Source: Augochlora pura (Eukaryota; Arthropoda; Insecta; Hymenoptera; Halictidae). Taken from it: a DNA stretch of 64,000 nt. The translations under genes and the position numbers were made by a program. The first letter of the stretch is position 1, and each line of letters opens with the position of its first letter. The stretch is taken from positions 16,801,640 to 16,865,639 of the forward strand of contig NC_135781.1 in the NCBI RefSeq assembly GCF_028453695.1, read 5' to 3'. Shown one piece after another: positions 12,051 to 24,060 of this stretch. Below the pieces are notes generated by a model. That model was not told the origin of the DNA. It saw only the letters and a list, made by a program, of their open reading frames with translations, and did no database searches.

Positions 12051-12353
12051 TGGTGCACAATTTTTATATCGCTCTACTTTTCATCATTCAACATTCGCAT
12101 AATTTGCTAAGGACCAGGATAAAAATATCCAATATATAAGCAGATTCTTCTAATAATATTAGTCTATTTTAATAGAGCAAGAGTCAGACAGTGAGATAAT
12201 TGTACCACAAAAAGCAGTTGCTATGAAATCAGTCTGACATCACTGGCGCAGCGGTGCCTCCGATTCCATTCGACGTTCCGTTCTTTTTTCTGTAGAACGG
12301 TCGAGTGCTCTCGCGAATTTCCAGCTACAACTGACGCGCGCAATCGTGTGCAA
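12051..12353. other. AT-rich spacer, no gene
   Basis: AT-rich to about 12230, then increasingly GC-rich towards the CT tract and the candidate promoter. No open frame of note. Confidence 0.5.
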
Positions 12354-12380
12354 ACTCTCCCTCTCTCTCTCTCTCTCTCT
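12354..12380 (+). repeat. CT microsatellite (GAGA-type tract)
   Basis: A run of CT dinucleotides with one interruption, about 27 bp. On the other strand it reads GAGAGA, the binding sequence of GAGA factor in insects. It lies about 100 bp upstream of the TATA/initiator pair at 12445-12480. Confidence 0.85.
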
Positions 12381-12444
12381 GTATACCGGCTATTTACGAA
12401 TACCTCTAACACGAACGTATCAGGCTCCACAACTGATCGGAAAT

Positions 12445-12480
12445 TATAAATCGAGGAACAGCGGGATCGGGCCGGTCAGT
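12445..12480 (+). promoter_or_regulatory. Candidate core promoter: TATA box plus initiator
   Basis: A TATAAAT box begins at 12445 and an arthropod-type initiator TCAGTG begins at 12476. That puts the likely +1 A at 12478, 33 bp after the first T of the box, near the usual spacing. A 27-bp CT/GAGA tract lies about 100 bp upstream, and the surrounding DNA is CpG-rich. Downstream, the first ATG (12516) opens only a 17-codon frame, so any transcript would have a leader, a short upstream frame, or be non-coding. The elements are seen directly; that they act as a promoter is inference. Confidence 0.4.
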
Positions 12481-14186
12481 GATCGAATCGAGCGTGAAGA
12501 GGAGAGCGCGGTCCGATGCAAAGAGGCCATCGATGCGGCCCACGATACAATGGAATACCCAGCCAGTAATCAAATTGGTCGTGGATGCTTCGGTCTGGCG
12601 CATATTGCCTCTAAGCCAGACCGTCGCACTTATCCGCGTGCATACACCCACGATATCTCACCAGTCTAGAGCCGTACCCCTCTTTCACGTATAAACTCGT
12701 TGTTTTTAACGATTCATCGGCCTTCTCTTGCCGTCCACTATCGGCGCGCGTCGATTTCCCTTTTTCATCGCGCCTAGCCCTCGTCGCCGATAGATTTAAA
12801 TTCTCGTTCATCGACGAAAGTTTTTCCGATCACCATCGATTTCACCACCGCGCTGCCTCGCGTTCGACCGGCTAATCCGATTAAGGTCTTTTAAAGCGAC
12901 CGCGTTCAAAATTGCTCGGCGAACTTTCGACTACGATCAGCCTACTGCAACCCAGACAGTGTACCAACGAATGATTAGCACCTAACGATAAGCTCCAGAA
13001 GCCGGATGTTAGGTAACTTGTCCTGAAACCGTAGTAGCGGATACGCTGATGTGTATATGGTTTTGTAAGTAAGCTTTGCCAGCATTTAATCGCTGGAACC
13101 TGTTTGTTCGAGCAGCTGTTGTCAGACAAGCAAGGGCAATCTTCTTGTTACTACAATACTACGTGTTAGTGAGGATATACGTCTTTTAATCGAATGCTTT
13201 AATTTTGGTAACACATAGTTAGTGGAGCGAATTTCAAACAGTAGAAAATTACAGTACATTATTAGATTATTAGTAAATAATATAATATTATTATTGTTAT
13301 TATTATTTTATGTAAAAAAGGCACTAATTTTCTTATTATATTATATTATTATATATCATACAATAATAATATATATAATGAAATCAGTGTAACTTATATA
13401 ATTATTGTATACGTATAGCAAATGCACTGAAATTTACAAAACAAAGTTATTTGTCTAAAAGATATTTTCGAAAATATTAAGGGTTAAAAGTAATTTCAGG
13501 TTATGTTCGAATCTATTGTTATTCACTATAAATTCAAGTTTCTATTGATAAATAAAATGTGTTGTATGTCAGAAATAATTATGGAATTTTTTATAACTGT
13601 CCTAATAGAAGAAGGGTCAATCACTATCACATAACCTGTCAATCACTATGTAGTATCCAAACAATAACTGTAATATTAGGTATGCACAAATGATTAATAA
13701 TTTTTACATTTAGTTTTCTATTTTTAACAACTTTTATTATTCGATTTTAACAATAAATAGTTCTTTTCTATCAACTCTGATAGAAAAGAAGCCTTAGCCT
13801 TTAAATATTCAAAACATCGTTTTACGAATAAATATTTAGTTCTCGCTAAAATTGCAATTTAAACAGCTAATCGCAAACTACTTTTTATACGCTTGTATCA
13901 ATTTCCCCTTCTCCGAATGATGAAAAAATTGGGAGCCACGAACGTTCAGCGTCCCAGGAACTCCTGCTCGATTACGCAGTTTTAATCTCCCCGGCATCGG
14001 AAAGTTCGCGAGATTATGGTCGGTCGGGTCCAACCTGCTGCCCAAATAAAAAAGAGGAACGACACGTCGAAACGTGGACGTCGAAACTTAAAATCCAAAC
14101 GTGCTGACTTCACGGTACGTGTTTGCCTCGCAGAATCGACACAGGAGCTGACCGTTCAATTACACCGTCGCCGCACGTGACCAACA
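12481..14186. other. GC island, AT-rich block, then second GC island
   Basis: 12481-13130 is CpG-rich with overlapping short frames on both strands and no domain. 13200-13400 is very AT-rich (TTA/TAT low complexity). 13920-14186 is GC-rich again. No gene is supported. Confidence 0.5.
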
Positions 14187-14214
14187 CTCTAATTATGTAT
14201 TTAGTCTTAATTAG
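14187..14214. promoter_or_regulatory. Paired homeodomain-type TAATTA sites
   Basis: Two TAATTA-type cores (TCTAATTATG and CTTAATTAGA) lie about 18 bp apart. A CACGTG E-box sits about 15 bp upstream in 'gccgcacgtgacc'. All are inside an otherwise GC-rich island, so AT-rich homeodomain cores stand out. A possible enhancer, but such short motifs also occur by chance. Confidence 0.2.
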
Positions 14215-14791
14215 ACGGGCGTTAGGTCCGACCAGCGGACAGGGAAGAGAGCCGTTGGCTGCGGCGCAAAAGTCCAAAGTCCCCTAGCGCGTACCCACGA
14301 ACAGTTTAGTTTGTCGCACCGGCTGACGCTGCTACCGCTTTGAAATTTCTCTCCGCGGAACTTGCAGCCCGAAAAATCGACGTCATCCACGCCACGGAAC
14401 AGATTCAAATAATCCAACTGTAACTTCGACAAAATTCCAACTTCGAGACGCCGCGCCGCTTAAATCATTTTCCATTCGCATCATTGATCGCCTTCTCATT
14501 TGGGGGAAATGAATAGACCGATATGATGACTGATGAATGGACTGTGGATCTCTGTGTGGTACGAACATTATCTAACTGAATTGTAGGAATAAGGCATTAA
14601 ATGAAAATGTATTTTTGTATATGTCTATTTGTATATACGCTTGTCAAATCAAAGGACTGTATCCGAAAGAAAAGACTGCGAAATGATATATACCAGCAAT
14701 GTACCATTTAGTATAATCTATGTAGAACATTTGTTAAAAATCTAATGTAACGTATTCTTTAAGGTAAAGTAAATATAAATTAGTCACCTTC
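14215..14791. other. End of GC island and AT-rich spacer
   Basis: GC-rich to about 14570, AT-rich after that. Minus-strand frames at 14211-14432 and 14383-14568 overlap each other in different phases and show no domain. Confidence 0.5.
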
Positions 14792-15091
14792 TTAACCCTA
14801 GAAAGATAACCATATGACAACGTACGTAAAAGATAACCATACGCTTCAGAGGCGCATGCTTTTCTAAGGCGTCAATTTTATACTAACAATGGATATTTAT
14901 TTAAGTTAATCTAGTCATTTTAAAGGTTTGGCATTATTGTAAAAATAAAATGCATTTATATTATATTTTTTTATATTTTAAGTAATTTTAAACTTAAATC
15001 ACTAGACCTCTATGAAAAATTAACAAAAATCAACAGTCTTCGGTTTATTTCGCAGGCGCCTCTGCGACGTAGGTTATCTTTCTAGGGTTAA
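14792..15091. mobile_element. piggyBac-type MITE 1, TTAA-flanked
   Basis: A 292-bp unit (14796-15087) is bounded on both sides by TTAA. Its ends are exact inverted repeats: CCCTAGAAAGATAACC on the left and its reverse complement on the right. Sub-terminal inverted blocks follow ('cagaggcgc' left, 'gcgcctctg' right), as does a repeat of 'aaagataaccata' near the left end. TTAA target sites with CCC-starting ends are typical of piggyBac elements. There is no coding capacity, so it would need a transposase from elsewhere. It ends only about 25 bp before the mariner at 15113. Confidence 0.85.
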
Positions 15092-15112
15092 ATACGAAAG
15101 CTAACTCTTATA

Positions 15113-15896
15113 TTAGGGAGACCGGAAAATAATGTCGTTTTTTTATATTAAATTCAAAGAGGTAAATTTTTAACAAACTTTTATTTTTATTTAACAATTT
15201 AATCATTCTTCATATCTACCACCTTTTGCCACCTATTTTGCAAATTTCCAATCTCGAATCGGTAAAAATTAATTGATCTTTGTACATATCTATTTGCATA
15301 TATGTAATACCTAGAGATGGCATTTTGGACATCGTCCATATTTTCAAATTTATGACCACTCAGAAAATGGTGTAGCGATCGGAATAAGTGGAAATCTGAT
15401 GGCGCAATATCGGGCGAATATGGTGGGTGAGGCAATAGCTCCTACCCCAATTTATTAATTTTTTCCGTGGTTCGTTTTTTTGCAGCGTGGTCTTGCATTA
15501 CCGTGTTGCAGAATAACGCCTTTTCTCTTGACAATTACTAGCCACTTATCAATTAAAGATTGATTTACTCGTGATAAGACTATTATTGGATGGGCGAACA
15601 AGGTTGGCTAAAAGTGTTTGACAGTCCTTCGATTGTCTGACACAGATTTGCTTCCACTTCTACCCTTAACATGCTATTGTCAAAAGTTGTTGGTCTTCCT
15701 GATCAATATGAGTCGCACAGATCAAAATTACCCGATTTGAATTTCGAATACTACCTTTGGCACTTGCAAACGTTTAATGCATTTGGAAGAAAATCGTAAA
15801 TGTTTTTGGTAGCAATTGTTGCGTTACTCCCCTTGTGAAACTCAAAAAGCATAAAATACCGGATATGTACCTCTTCTGTTGTTTAGCTGGCCATTT
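15113..15896 (-). mobile_element. Internally deleted mariner element
   Basis: The 3' end is at a TA followed by TTAGGGAGACCGGAAAATAA, a mariner-like terminal sequence, at 15113. The transposase remnant runs on the minus strand up to its ATG at 15892-15894. The matching 5' terminal repeat could not be found beyond 15896, where the sequence resembles a mariner leader for only a short way. The element is shorter than the ~1.3 kb usual for mariner because part of the gene is missing. Confidence 0.8.
15199..15894 (-). pseudogene. mariner (DD34D) transposase, broken
   Basis: The N-terminus reads 'MAS' stop 'TTEEVHIRYFMLFEFHKGSNAT', the mariner DNA-binding start with a stop at codon 4. The usual 'CQR..SKFKSGNFDL..SYRSGRPTT' region follows with further stops, then 'EANLCQTIEGLSNTF'. 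Coding then jumps to 'KGVILQHGNARP', where the second catalytic Asp ('HDNARPH') is replaced by Gly. The C-terminus 'HPPYSPDIAPSDFHLFRSL' is intact, including the third catalytic Asp. The middle third, with the first Asp ('VTGDEKW'), is deleted. Length is about 230 codons against about 345 in the family. Certainly inactive. Confidence 0.9.
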
Positions 15897-18800
15897 TACA
15901 ATAAATACAAAAAGGAATCTGAGATTGAATCATTTATAAGAAAACAAGTCACTAATTATAAAATGTCTTGTACACGACATGTAGTACACAATGAGTTGAC
16001 AAATGACTTCTGATATTTTTTAGGTAGCTAAATGTATTTTTTATTATTATCTAAATAAATGTAACACGAACGAAAAAAATAATATTTATTGTAATTTCGC
16101 TTACATAGAGAGCTGAATTTTTAATATCTTATGTACCCTAGGCTTAATAACGTGAAGAAAAGACAACTGTGGTTTTTTTTGTCTAATATGTTCATGCTAC
16201 GATAATTGAGCTAATCACTTCTATCATAAATGCATAGCATCCGCTGTCAGATGTTAGAAATAAATACATGTTGAATGCAACGCGATGTAAACGCTTCGTT
16301 TTCCCAAAAATTTATAAAACGTGTAAAGATTATTTCCACAAAAGTTCCTCCATTAACGATCACATCTTCGATGTTTGAGATAGGAAGAAACTGGGAACGT
16401 CAATTGTAAGAATGATAAGTTAGGTGGTACACTGTTCGCGATACATGACCACGGGGCATTGACCGATCGATATCAATTAGCCAGGTTTGAGTGTGAAGAG
16501 GAATCTACGCGCGAACTGTTGAACGTGCTCTGTCCAGATGAGTGGCTACGCGATCCCCGGCTCAGTGAATCTTATATTACTGTTATTTATATGGTTCGAA
16601 GCTACGCGGAAGAAAAATGCATTTCAATTCGGTTTGCTTTATCGCGGAACGGAGTAATTGTAATTGCTTGAAGCCAGTTGATTTATCGACCTGATCGTTT
16701 CCATTAACCCTCAGATAGTGAGTATATTTTGAAGCACAGTTATAAACGTTTCATCTATCATAACTAATGTTTTAATAAGCCATTTCAATCATTAGATATT
16801 ATCAATGCTGATCTGAAAGTATGGTAAATAAGCTGGTTCGGACAATTTTTGAACTTTAAACTCCTATCACTTCCTGTCAATTAATTATAGAATATAATAT
16901 TTTTATATAACATATTTTTTAATTTCGTATAATATATAACCAGAGACTATGTTATTATCTTTTTAACAAAGGTTAAAGAAGTTCAAATATCAACTATTTT
17001 CTTGGTTTTAATGTAGTATACTCTAGAATTCTATGGGAAGTATAAATTAATGACACGGTCCCAGAGCAAGACATTTATGATTTTGACATTTCTGTAAGTA
17101 CAAAATTCTTAACGTATATAATATGCGAGCGGAACAACCCGTAAAGTGTCTTTCTACCGTTACCCAAGTTTCTTAATGGGAAGCTGGTGAATGGTGCGGA
17201 GTGAAGAACAAACTGAACTTTCATTTCAACGTGATAGCAATGCGAAACGTTGTTATGTAATGTGTACTTAAAGGGCGTACTGCTTCATACTGTAAACGTA
17301 GCGAGAGAAATTGTGAGATAGAAAACGGCTGTCAAAATATTAAACGAAACGCGAATGCGTTTACCAAAGTTTGCTGAAGGGTTGAAAAAACCTTGGCCAA
17401 TTTTAACTGCGTTATTACATCCTTCCCGAGACGAAATTTTTAAGAGAAAGAGCGACTATCCATTCGCCGTACGATTATCTAAAATCTATTGTATTATACT
17501 ACTTATCTATTATATTATACTTTACTATTATTATTCTAAAATGAATGTTTCATAGCTGTCAAAATAACAGTTATCGCAAACATAACTACTATTATTAAAA
17601 TGATCCAGATATCTTATCACCAGATTGCAGATCTTTATACGAAAATAAATTTTTATACATCACTCTATAAAATTCGCGATCATAAAATAATATATTTAGC
17701 GATCTAAAAGTTCCATCGTAGTTCAAGAAGGATAAAGGCCCCGTAAAACATTTAAAAATTTTTACTACGCCGGACTATAGAAGATAAAAAATGCTATAGA
17801 TTCATAAATCCCACGGTCGTTTTATCACTGAACATCAAAAGTGCACTATTCAGAGGGATTTACTCTAGTTCATCTCAGTTTACACTTTACAGAAATACGA
17901 TTACAGAATACGATTTTATGGTAGTCCCAATTCATTTCTATTTTATGTGTTGCATAGTTATTTGTTGTTTAGAGGAATAATAAATCTTGTAGCATAGAAA
18001 GTTGCTTTATTCGCTTACACTGACAGATTGACAAAAATTAGCAGACATTAATGTTTTCATTTCGTCGTCAGCTTCGTTCTTGATCAGTATTCTTACATCA
18101 TTTATAACTTATTAATTTTTATTTTGCCAAAAAATCCGCGGACTATCTAAAAACTACGCAGAATGGCGAATTGCATTGAAATCGTGGCCAACATATACAG
18201 ATCAATTTGGAAGTCATTTGATGTACTAATGGTTTTGGAGTTTCTAGGTACAAATCAGAAATAAAAATTGCAAGAAAAGGCGGCGGATTAAAAAGAACAG
18301 AGGCAATACGCCAGAAAATTATTAAATTGCACCCAAGTTCGGTATCTTACTGTTTCTGGCCTTAGTAAATTATAGTAAACAACTGCTCCGATATCGAAAA
18401 GAAAACTAATATTTAAAAATTTAATCGCTAATCATTTAATATAAATTATTACAATTACAGTTGTAGTATTTATACCATATTTATATACTAGTTAGTATTT
18501 ACCACTTATACGCATTCTATATGTTTATTAATTTTCTTCCTGTCGTTATCGTTGTAAACGGTTCGATTATTTCAAGCAGTATTAAGTATAGTTTGGGAAA
18601 TAGTTAAAAGTAGCAAGTGAATAAAACGTGAATGTATTTATCATACTTCACAGATTATTTTAAAAAATGCTGATCGCTTGATCTCGTTCGATGGAGATTT
18701 ATTTCATTAACAAAAGGAAGTAAATGCATGGATCATGTATTACCATCTACTATAGCTTCAAAAAGTAGAATAAATTTATGATAAAGAAATATATATTACT

Positions 18801-19892
18801 TCTTAACCTAGTAATTAAGATTATGTCAAGATTATATTATATTATTTGTTTATATTATATAAGGAAATCTATGTTTGGAAATGACCAACTATGCACAAAT
18901 ATACTTCCACGAGAACTAAACATTATACATTAGTTACAGCGGTAAATCACACTGTGGTTATTAATAAATAAGATGAGTTGCACAATCAATAAGTATGTGT
19001 AAAAAAATTATTTGTATCTTGACCACGATTTTAGAAAAATTCGTCTCTGCGCGGCAGCACGCTTTGATCGTATATGCAGTTAAGAGATCAAAGAAGAGCG
19101 CCGGTGTTGACACACAATTCCGATGATTTTTCGGTCTGACGGCGGTTTTCCAAATGAAACCAGTCGCCGGCAAGTTGACGACCGCCGAGAAAACGTTCGG
19201 GTAGGAGTAATTTGACTCAAAGTGAATTTACATCGCGGCGTTTAGCGGCAGAGTCGCATTGAATTTCGCGCTAGCGATCAGTTCCAAGAGAAGCTAAAGG
19301 GAACTGGTTGTCGACGCGACGACACCAAGGAATTCGCTTAAAGGCCGGGCTCGTGGCTACGATGGGTCCGTATATATTCGAAACTATCCGCCAACCGTGT
19401 ACGCGGAGCCACGTTTATGTTCCTTGAGTTATGTGGTTCGCATGTTACCGCGCCGCCTTTCGTTTAATTTGCGTTTCCGCGAATTCCGTGGATGCCACCG
19501 CCAATGATGCGCCTCCGTGAATTCTTCGATTAAGACCTAACAGAGCTAGAATTTCCGATGAAATTTATCTAGCAACGCTGCACGGACACCTGCGAGATGA
19601 TATAAGTGGGTTAGGATCATAATGACGTAAATCGCATTATCATCATTGTCAGAATCGAGAAGTTTTATTGCTCACGAACGTGTATTGTTTGCTGACCAAA
19701 TTGATTGTTATGATAAAATAATTTATAGTCAATTTAACGTATAGAATATTTATAATTTATTTCATTGGTCTTTTAATATTGTTGCATATATGCATAAAAT
19801 GTTATTTACACCACTATGTAACTCACTTTTGTAATTACGATGCTACGACCTTACAGTATTCTACAATACTCAATCATTGAGGATAGATGTAA
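15897..19892. other. Four kilobases without a recognisable gene
   Basis: AT-rich for most of its length, with a CpG-rich island at about 19030-19600. Small frames (for example 16459-16671 plus and 18961-19173 minus) have no known domain and no codon pattern that stands out. A single piggyBac-like end (TTAACCCTCAGATAGTG) starts at 16704 with no partner. No RNA gene seen. Confidence 0.5.
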
Positions 19893-20725
19893 CGTCCTGT
19901 TCCCTATCCAAAATTTTTCCGCTCTTTCCCAACCTATCTCATTCACAATTACGTAATCTATCACTGATGCACCTCCTTTTTCTATACACGTGTACTCCCC
20001 TTCTTCGTCTCCTTGTACATTGCCATTAAAAATCCTCCAACCCCTTTCTTCTATCAACCGCAGTATTCTTTCTCCTTCCCTATTTTTAATTTTGTCTTTC
20101 GACTTTCTATTTTTCTGCTCTTCCTGCAGTTCTCCTATATAAAATCTCCTCCTGTTATTAGTGCCTCCTCCCTTACTTCTCCCGCTTTCTCTTCTAGCAT
20201 TTTTATTATCTTTTCTATTCTTTTATCGTTGTAAATTGTCCACACGTCCCACGTTTCATTCTCTATTTCAATTTTTACTTCCAACATACATTCTTCTTCC
20301 TCTTTACATTCTTCCGTGACAGTCCATCCTTCCCTTATTCCTACAATTATACCCCCGCACGCCCTTCCCCTTCTTTTTTCTCTTTTTGCAAACTGGCATC
20401 TCCAGTCCCACCCTTTTGGAAATATCTTTTTCAAGCTTTCCCATCTTTTCGCTTCTACCCATGTCTCCGTTAGCCCTACGAAATCATACCCCTCGACGAA
20501 TTTTCAAAATTCCCTATCCTTATTTCCTACCCCTGCAACATTCCACCATAGAAGTCTTCCCTTCTTGGCCACCTCCCCTAACCTCTGTTTACTACTAGCT
20601 ACTTCCTGCTTTTCTCCTCCATCCTTACCACTTACATGTACTTCTTTATCTTGTCATGAGTCTGCTTTTAAAAACCCTGCCTCTCTTCTAGCGTTTCTGT
20701 TTCCACATTCCAATAATGCCATAAC
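19893..20725 (-). pseudogene. LINE ORF2 endonuclease region, decayed
   Basis: Minus-strand fragments, once joined across damage, give the apurinic-type endonuclease of a non-LTR retrotransposon. An upstream linker ('MALLECGNRNARREAGF') leads to 'LLWWNVAGVGNKDREF' stop, then 'DFVGLTETWVE' with the metal-binding Glu. 'GWDWRCQFAKREKRRGRACGG' follows, then 'ITGGDF' (the usual 'GGDFNA'), where the frame shifts. After that comes 'SVIDYVIVNE', the 'S.IDYV' motif. Homology stops near 19893, before the 'SDH' motif and the reverse transcriptase. At least two stops and one frameshift are present. Family knowledge: this domain nicks target DNA for target-primed reverse transcription. Losing the 3' side is unusual, because LINE copies are normally truncated at the 5' end. 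Confidence 0.85.
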
Positions 20726-21376
20726 ATCGGCATAGTAGATACCGAGCGTAACAATAATTCGATTGCTTCGCCGTTTAACGCTAATTTGCAGAATCGTTCT
20801 TAATTAATCGATGTCCGATCGATCTGCCTCGGTATTCGGCATAACCGCTTACCAGTGAATTATGGCCACTTGAGTCTTGGAGTAGTATTAGCTAACCAAC
20901 TGATATTTAATGTGAATGAACTCGTATTCTCGTTGAAAGATATTCTCAAGTAGTACAAGCAAATAATAAAGGAGCCAACTGAATTCGCTGTTATTACTTT
21001 TTATATCATGTTCAGAAATTCTTTTTTTTCAAGGTTGTATTCTCTATTATTTTCTAATATAATTGGTGCTCTTTAAACTGTGAGAACATTACTCTCGATT
21101 GAGGTACAAACAGAAATCACCTGATGTTACTTATTAGATGACGCAGAGTGGCACAATTTGAAGAATTCAAAATTGATAATTACTCAATTTGTATTGCTTC
21201 ACAAGGGTCTATGGATATTTTAGTTACCATGATCATTTGTCAGGTTTACGGATATTTCTTCTATACCATATCTATCTCTACGGCACGCGTCAATTTTACG
21301 TATGTTAAAATATAATTATTTTCCAGAATAAGTTCTATCGTGTCTCGATAGAAACCTCTTTGGAAATTATAATTAT
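20726..21376. other. Spacer between LINE fragment and MITE 2
   Basis: AT-rich to mixed sequence. No open frame, repeat or RNA signature recognised. Confidence 0.5.
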
Positions 21377-21548
21377 TTAACCTGTTAACCGGGAAGTTTC
21401 CTTTTTAAGTACGTAGCATACAACGGACGCGAACTCTTACACTAGAACGTGTCAACATATATTTCGATGACGTATTCATACGTCTTGCCCGTACGCGCTA
21501 CTGTTTACGTTGGACGTATTTATACGTCCTGCCCAGTTAAGAGGTTAA
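21377..21548. mobile_element. piggyBac-type MITE 2, TTAA-flanked
   Basis: A 164-bp unit (21381-21544) lies between TTAA tetramers. Its ends are imperfect inverted repeats: CCTGTTAACCGGGAAG at the left and, read inward, CCTCTTAACTGGGCAG at the right. Inside are two near-palindromes of the form GACGTATT.ATACGTC (about 21470 and 21513), each followed by 'TTGCCCG' or 'CTGCCCA'. The short length, TTAA sites and lack of coding capacity fit a piggyBac-related MITE. Confidence 0.75.
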
Positions 21549-24060
21549 AGACAACCGCGACCGTGTCACTCAAGCGCGCTCGGCCGCGGGTATTCAATAA
21601 ACCGTGATCCATAAATCGTTACACATATGAAATATAAAGATAAAATACATATTTAGAAATTAAAAACTAGTTTGTGAAGTTACGTTTAAACAATTTTTTT
21701 AATCAAAGGTATCAATGCAAATTTATCGAAATTTATCGTTTAAAAAATGCAAAAATATTTAATTATCAGTGGAGAAAAAGGATTATTTTTTAATTCATTT
21801 TAGTGAAAATGTCATTGCAATATCTCTAATGATTCAAAAGTTATAACAACTTGTTAATGTATTCTCCAAACCGGACCGCTGCATGATGTTGCGTTTCATA
21901 GTGTTTTCTGTGCTTTGGTTGTACGATAATGTTGGAACTTCAAGTTCAATTAAAGCCCCAATTATCCGCGAGAGCTACGAATTAATCTATACGCCTCATA
22001 ATAATCAGCGTGTTTCGGAACATAGAACTCTACTAACAATACTCGCTGTATAAGAACTTGTACAAGTGTGAGTACATTTTAATCGCAGTTGAAGAGACTT
22101 GAATTTTTAAGACTACCGCTCGAGTAGTACTATAGGAAGACGTATTCTTCGCTTCAACTCGAGCGGGTTTGCTTGCCAGCTCGAGAACAATAGTGGGTGT
22201 AACGATCAAGGTTCGTGCGACCGAGGCTTATGAGCAATCACTTGTATAGCACTCAGCTAAATACTAACAAGGGAAGTTCAGTAACCTGAAAGTTCCAATT
22301 TTGTTTGAACGTCGCAAGTTTGTCGAAGACCTTAAAACAGAAGTTATGAGATATTTTTATTATCTGCTCAAACTCGTTTCTTCAGGCTGCAAACGTCCTT
22401 TACGTATGTTAACAGGTGATTTCTCTGTTTATCTTTAAAACTGCAGTAGCTATACATAAATGGTGGGAATAAAAATTTAACAGTTTTTTATGCATCGTAC
22501 AAAATACAATGGTGGATGCGCAAGATGCGCGTTTTGATTGAAATTATTTACAAACTCCGATAAGTTTGATATACACTTTTTTATGTATAATGAAGTTTCT
22601 GATCAGAAAGAAATACAAATTATTTTAAAACAATTTTATATTAATGATATCTCTTCAAAATGCTTAAAATACTATTACATTTTTATTGCATCCATTTTCG
22701 TATACTTACTGTACTTTCAAGGAGTGTTTTAAACTTGAAGAAACGGTTTATGATCAACAATAAGAATAGCAAAGAATTTTTTAAGATCCCCAACAAAACT
22801 GCATAATTTTAAGAAGATAAAAATTTTCAGGTTATCGAACTTTCTTTATAAGCATTAAACAATAAATAGTATTTTCTTTCAGCTTAGAAACAGATTTATT
22901 CCTACGTGAAATTTATCTATCTGATACGTGTTAATTAAATAATTGCACTGGATTAACCGTTTCTTTATCGAAGTATTTTAATATTTCAAATGGAACTCAC
23001 TAGATGCATCCAGTATAGCAGCTGCTCCGGATGCGTGGAGTGCCCCGTTTAGGAACCAACTCACTTAGTATAATTACCGTTATTGGTCATTGGCCGTGGG
23101 GACATGTATGCACGCGTTGTAACCGCAAATTAATTACGAGCTAAACGTGGTACTGGAAGGACGAAGCGACCCCCACAATTAAGCACACTTTTCGCTGAGA
23201 ACGTTAACGATTTCACGAGGCGTCTAGTAGAGCGATCGATCGGGGGGATGCTGCCGTGTCGTCAAGTATATCTTCGCGCATCGCCCTCACCTTTGCAACC
23301 CGTGATCTTCCCTTGCAACAAAATTCTCAGATTACCAAATTATTCCAAGATTAAGTAAATCAATTACCACTTATTGAGACCGTTGCATCATTTAACTAGG
23401 CTTACACAGGATTTCTGAAAATCACTCGCAATCGAAAAATAATGGATTCCTGAGATCATTCGAAGTAACTTTTTCCTTAGCGTAAATACAATCCGCAGCT
23501 TTGTTTACAAAGGGAAAACTAGCTTCACCAAACGCAAGATGAAATTGAAATTATGCAATATAGTGAAAATGTGAAAATAGAGAAATCAGTAGATAGCGAG
23601 GAGGAGAATTTTCGGAATTTACATTTCAAAAGTAAAAGGGTGCATGTCCTTCCAGATTCAGAAAATGATATAAAATTCAGCTGATCCCAAAGTACTACTA
23701 TTTTTCATGATACAGATAATATTTTACTCTTCATCAAAAGACTTTTAAAGTACCGTATCATTTTCATATAGATATTTTGATATCAATATATCTGCATGAC
23801 AATATTCCTTTAAAAATAAATTACCTATTCTACAAAATGAGAATCTTCTTAAATATGAGTCAAACTGATGTGTGCCGTAGAGATAGGTAGATAATAAATA
23901 AAATATATAGCAACTTACACAGACTTCGAACAATCACTCGTTTAAAAATAGTTGACATTGGCTAATGACTCAACAAAATTAGTTAACATCGCGAATAGAC
24001 GCAGAATATCTCCCAAAGATGGTAAAAGATCGCGTCAATAATCCCGAGTACATATTGTGA
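21549..24060. other. AT-rich DNA, no gene recognised
   Basis: Mostly AT-rich. A more GC-balanced block at about 21880-22300 has an LTR-like look (a TGTTGGAA start near 21931), but no matching end or target duplication was found. A conserved-looking segment near 23080-23150 holds a TTAATTA core. Small frames at 22538 and 23745 are not recognisable. Confidence 0.4.

Noticed and set aside
20013..20735. Plus-strand Pro/Ser/Phe-rich frames up to 139 codons
   Set aside because: They are the antisense of the LINE endonuclease remnant.
21931..22260. Copia-like LTR starting TGTTGGAA
   Set aside because: No matching end or target-site duplication was found, and the block has no repeat partner in the window.
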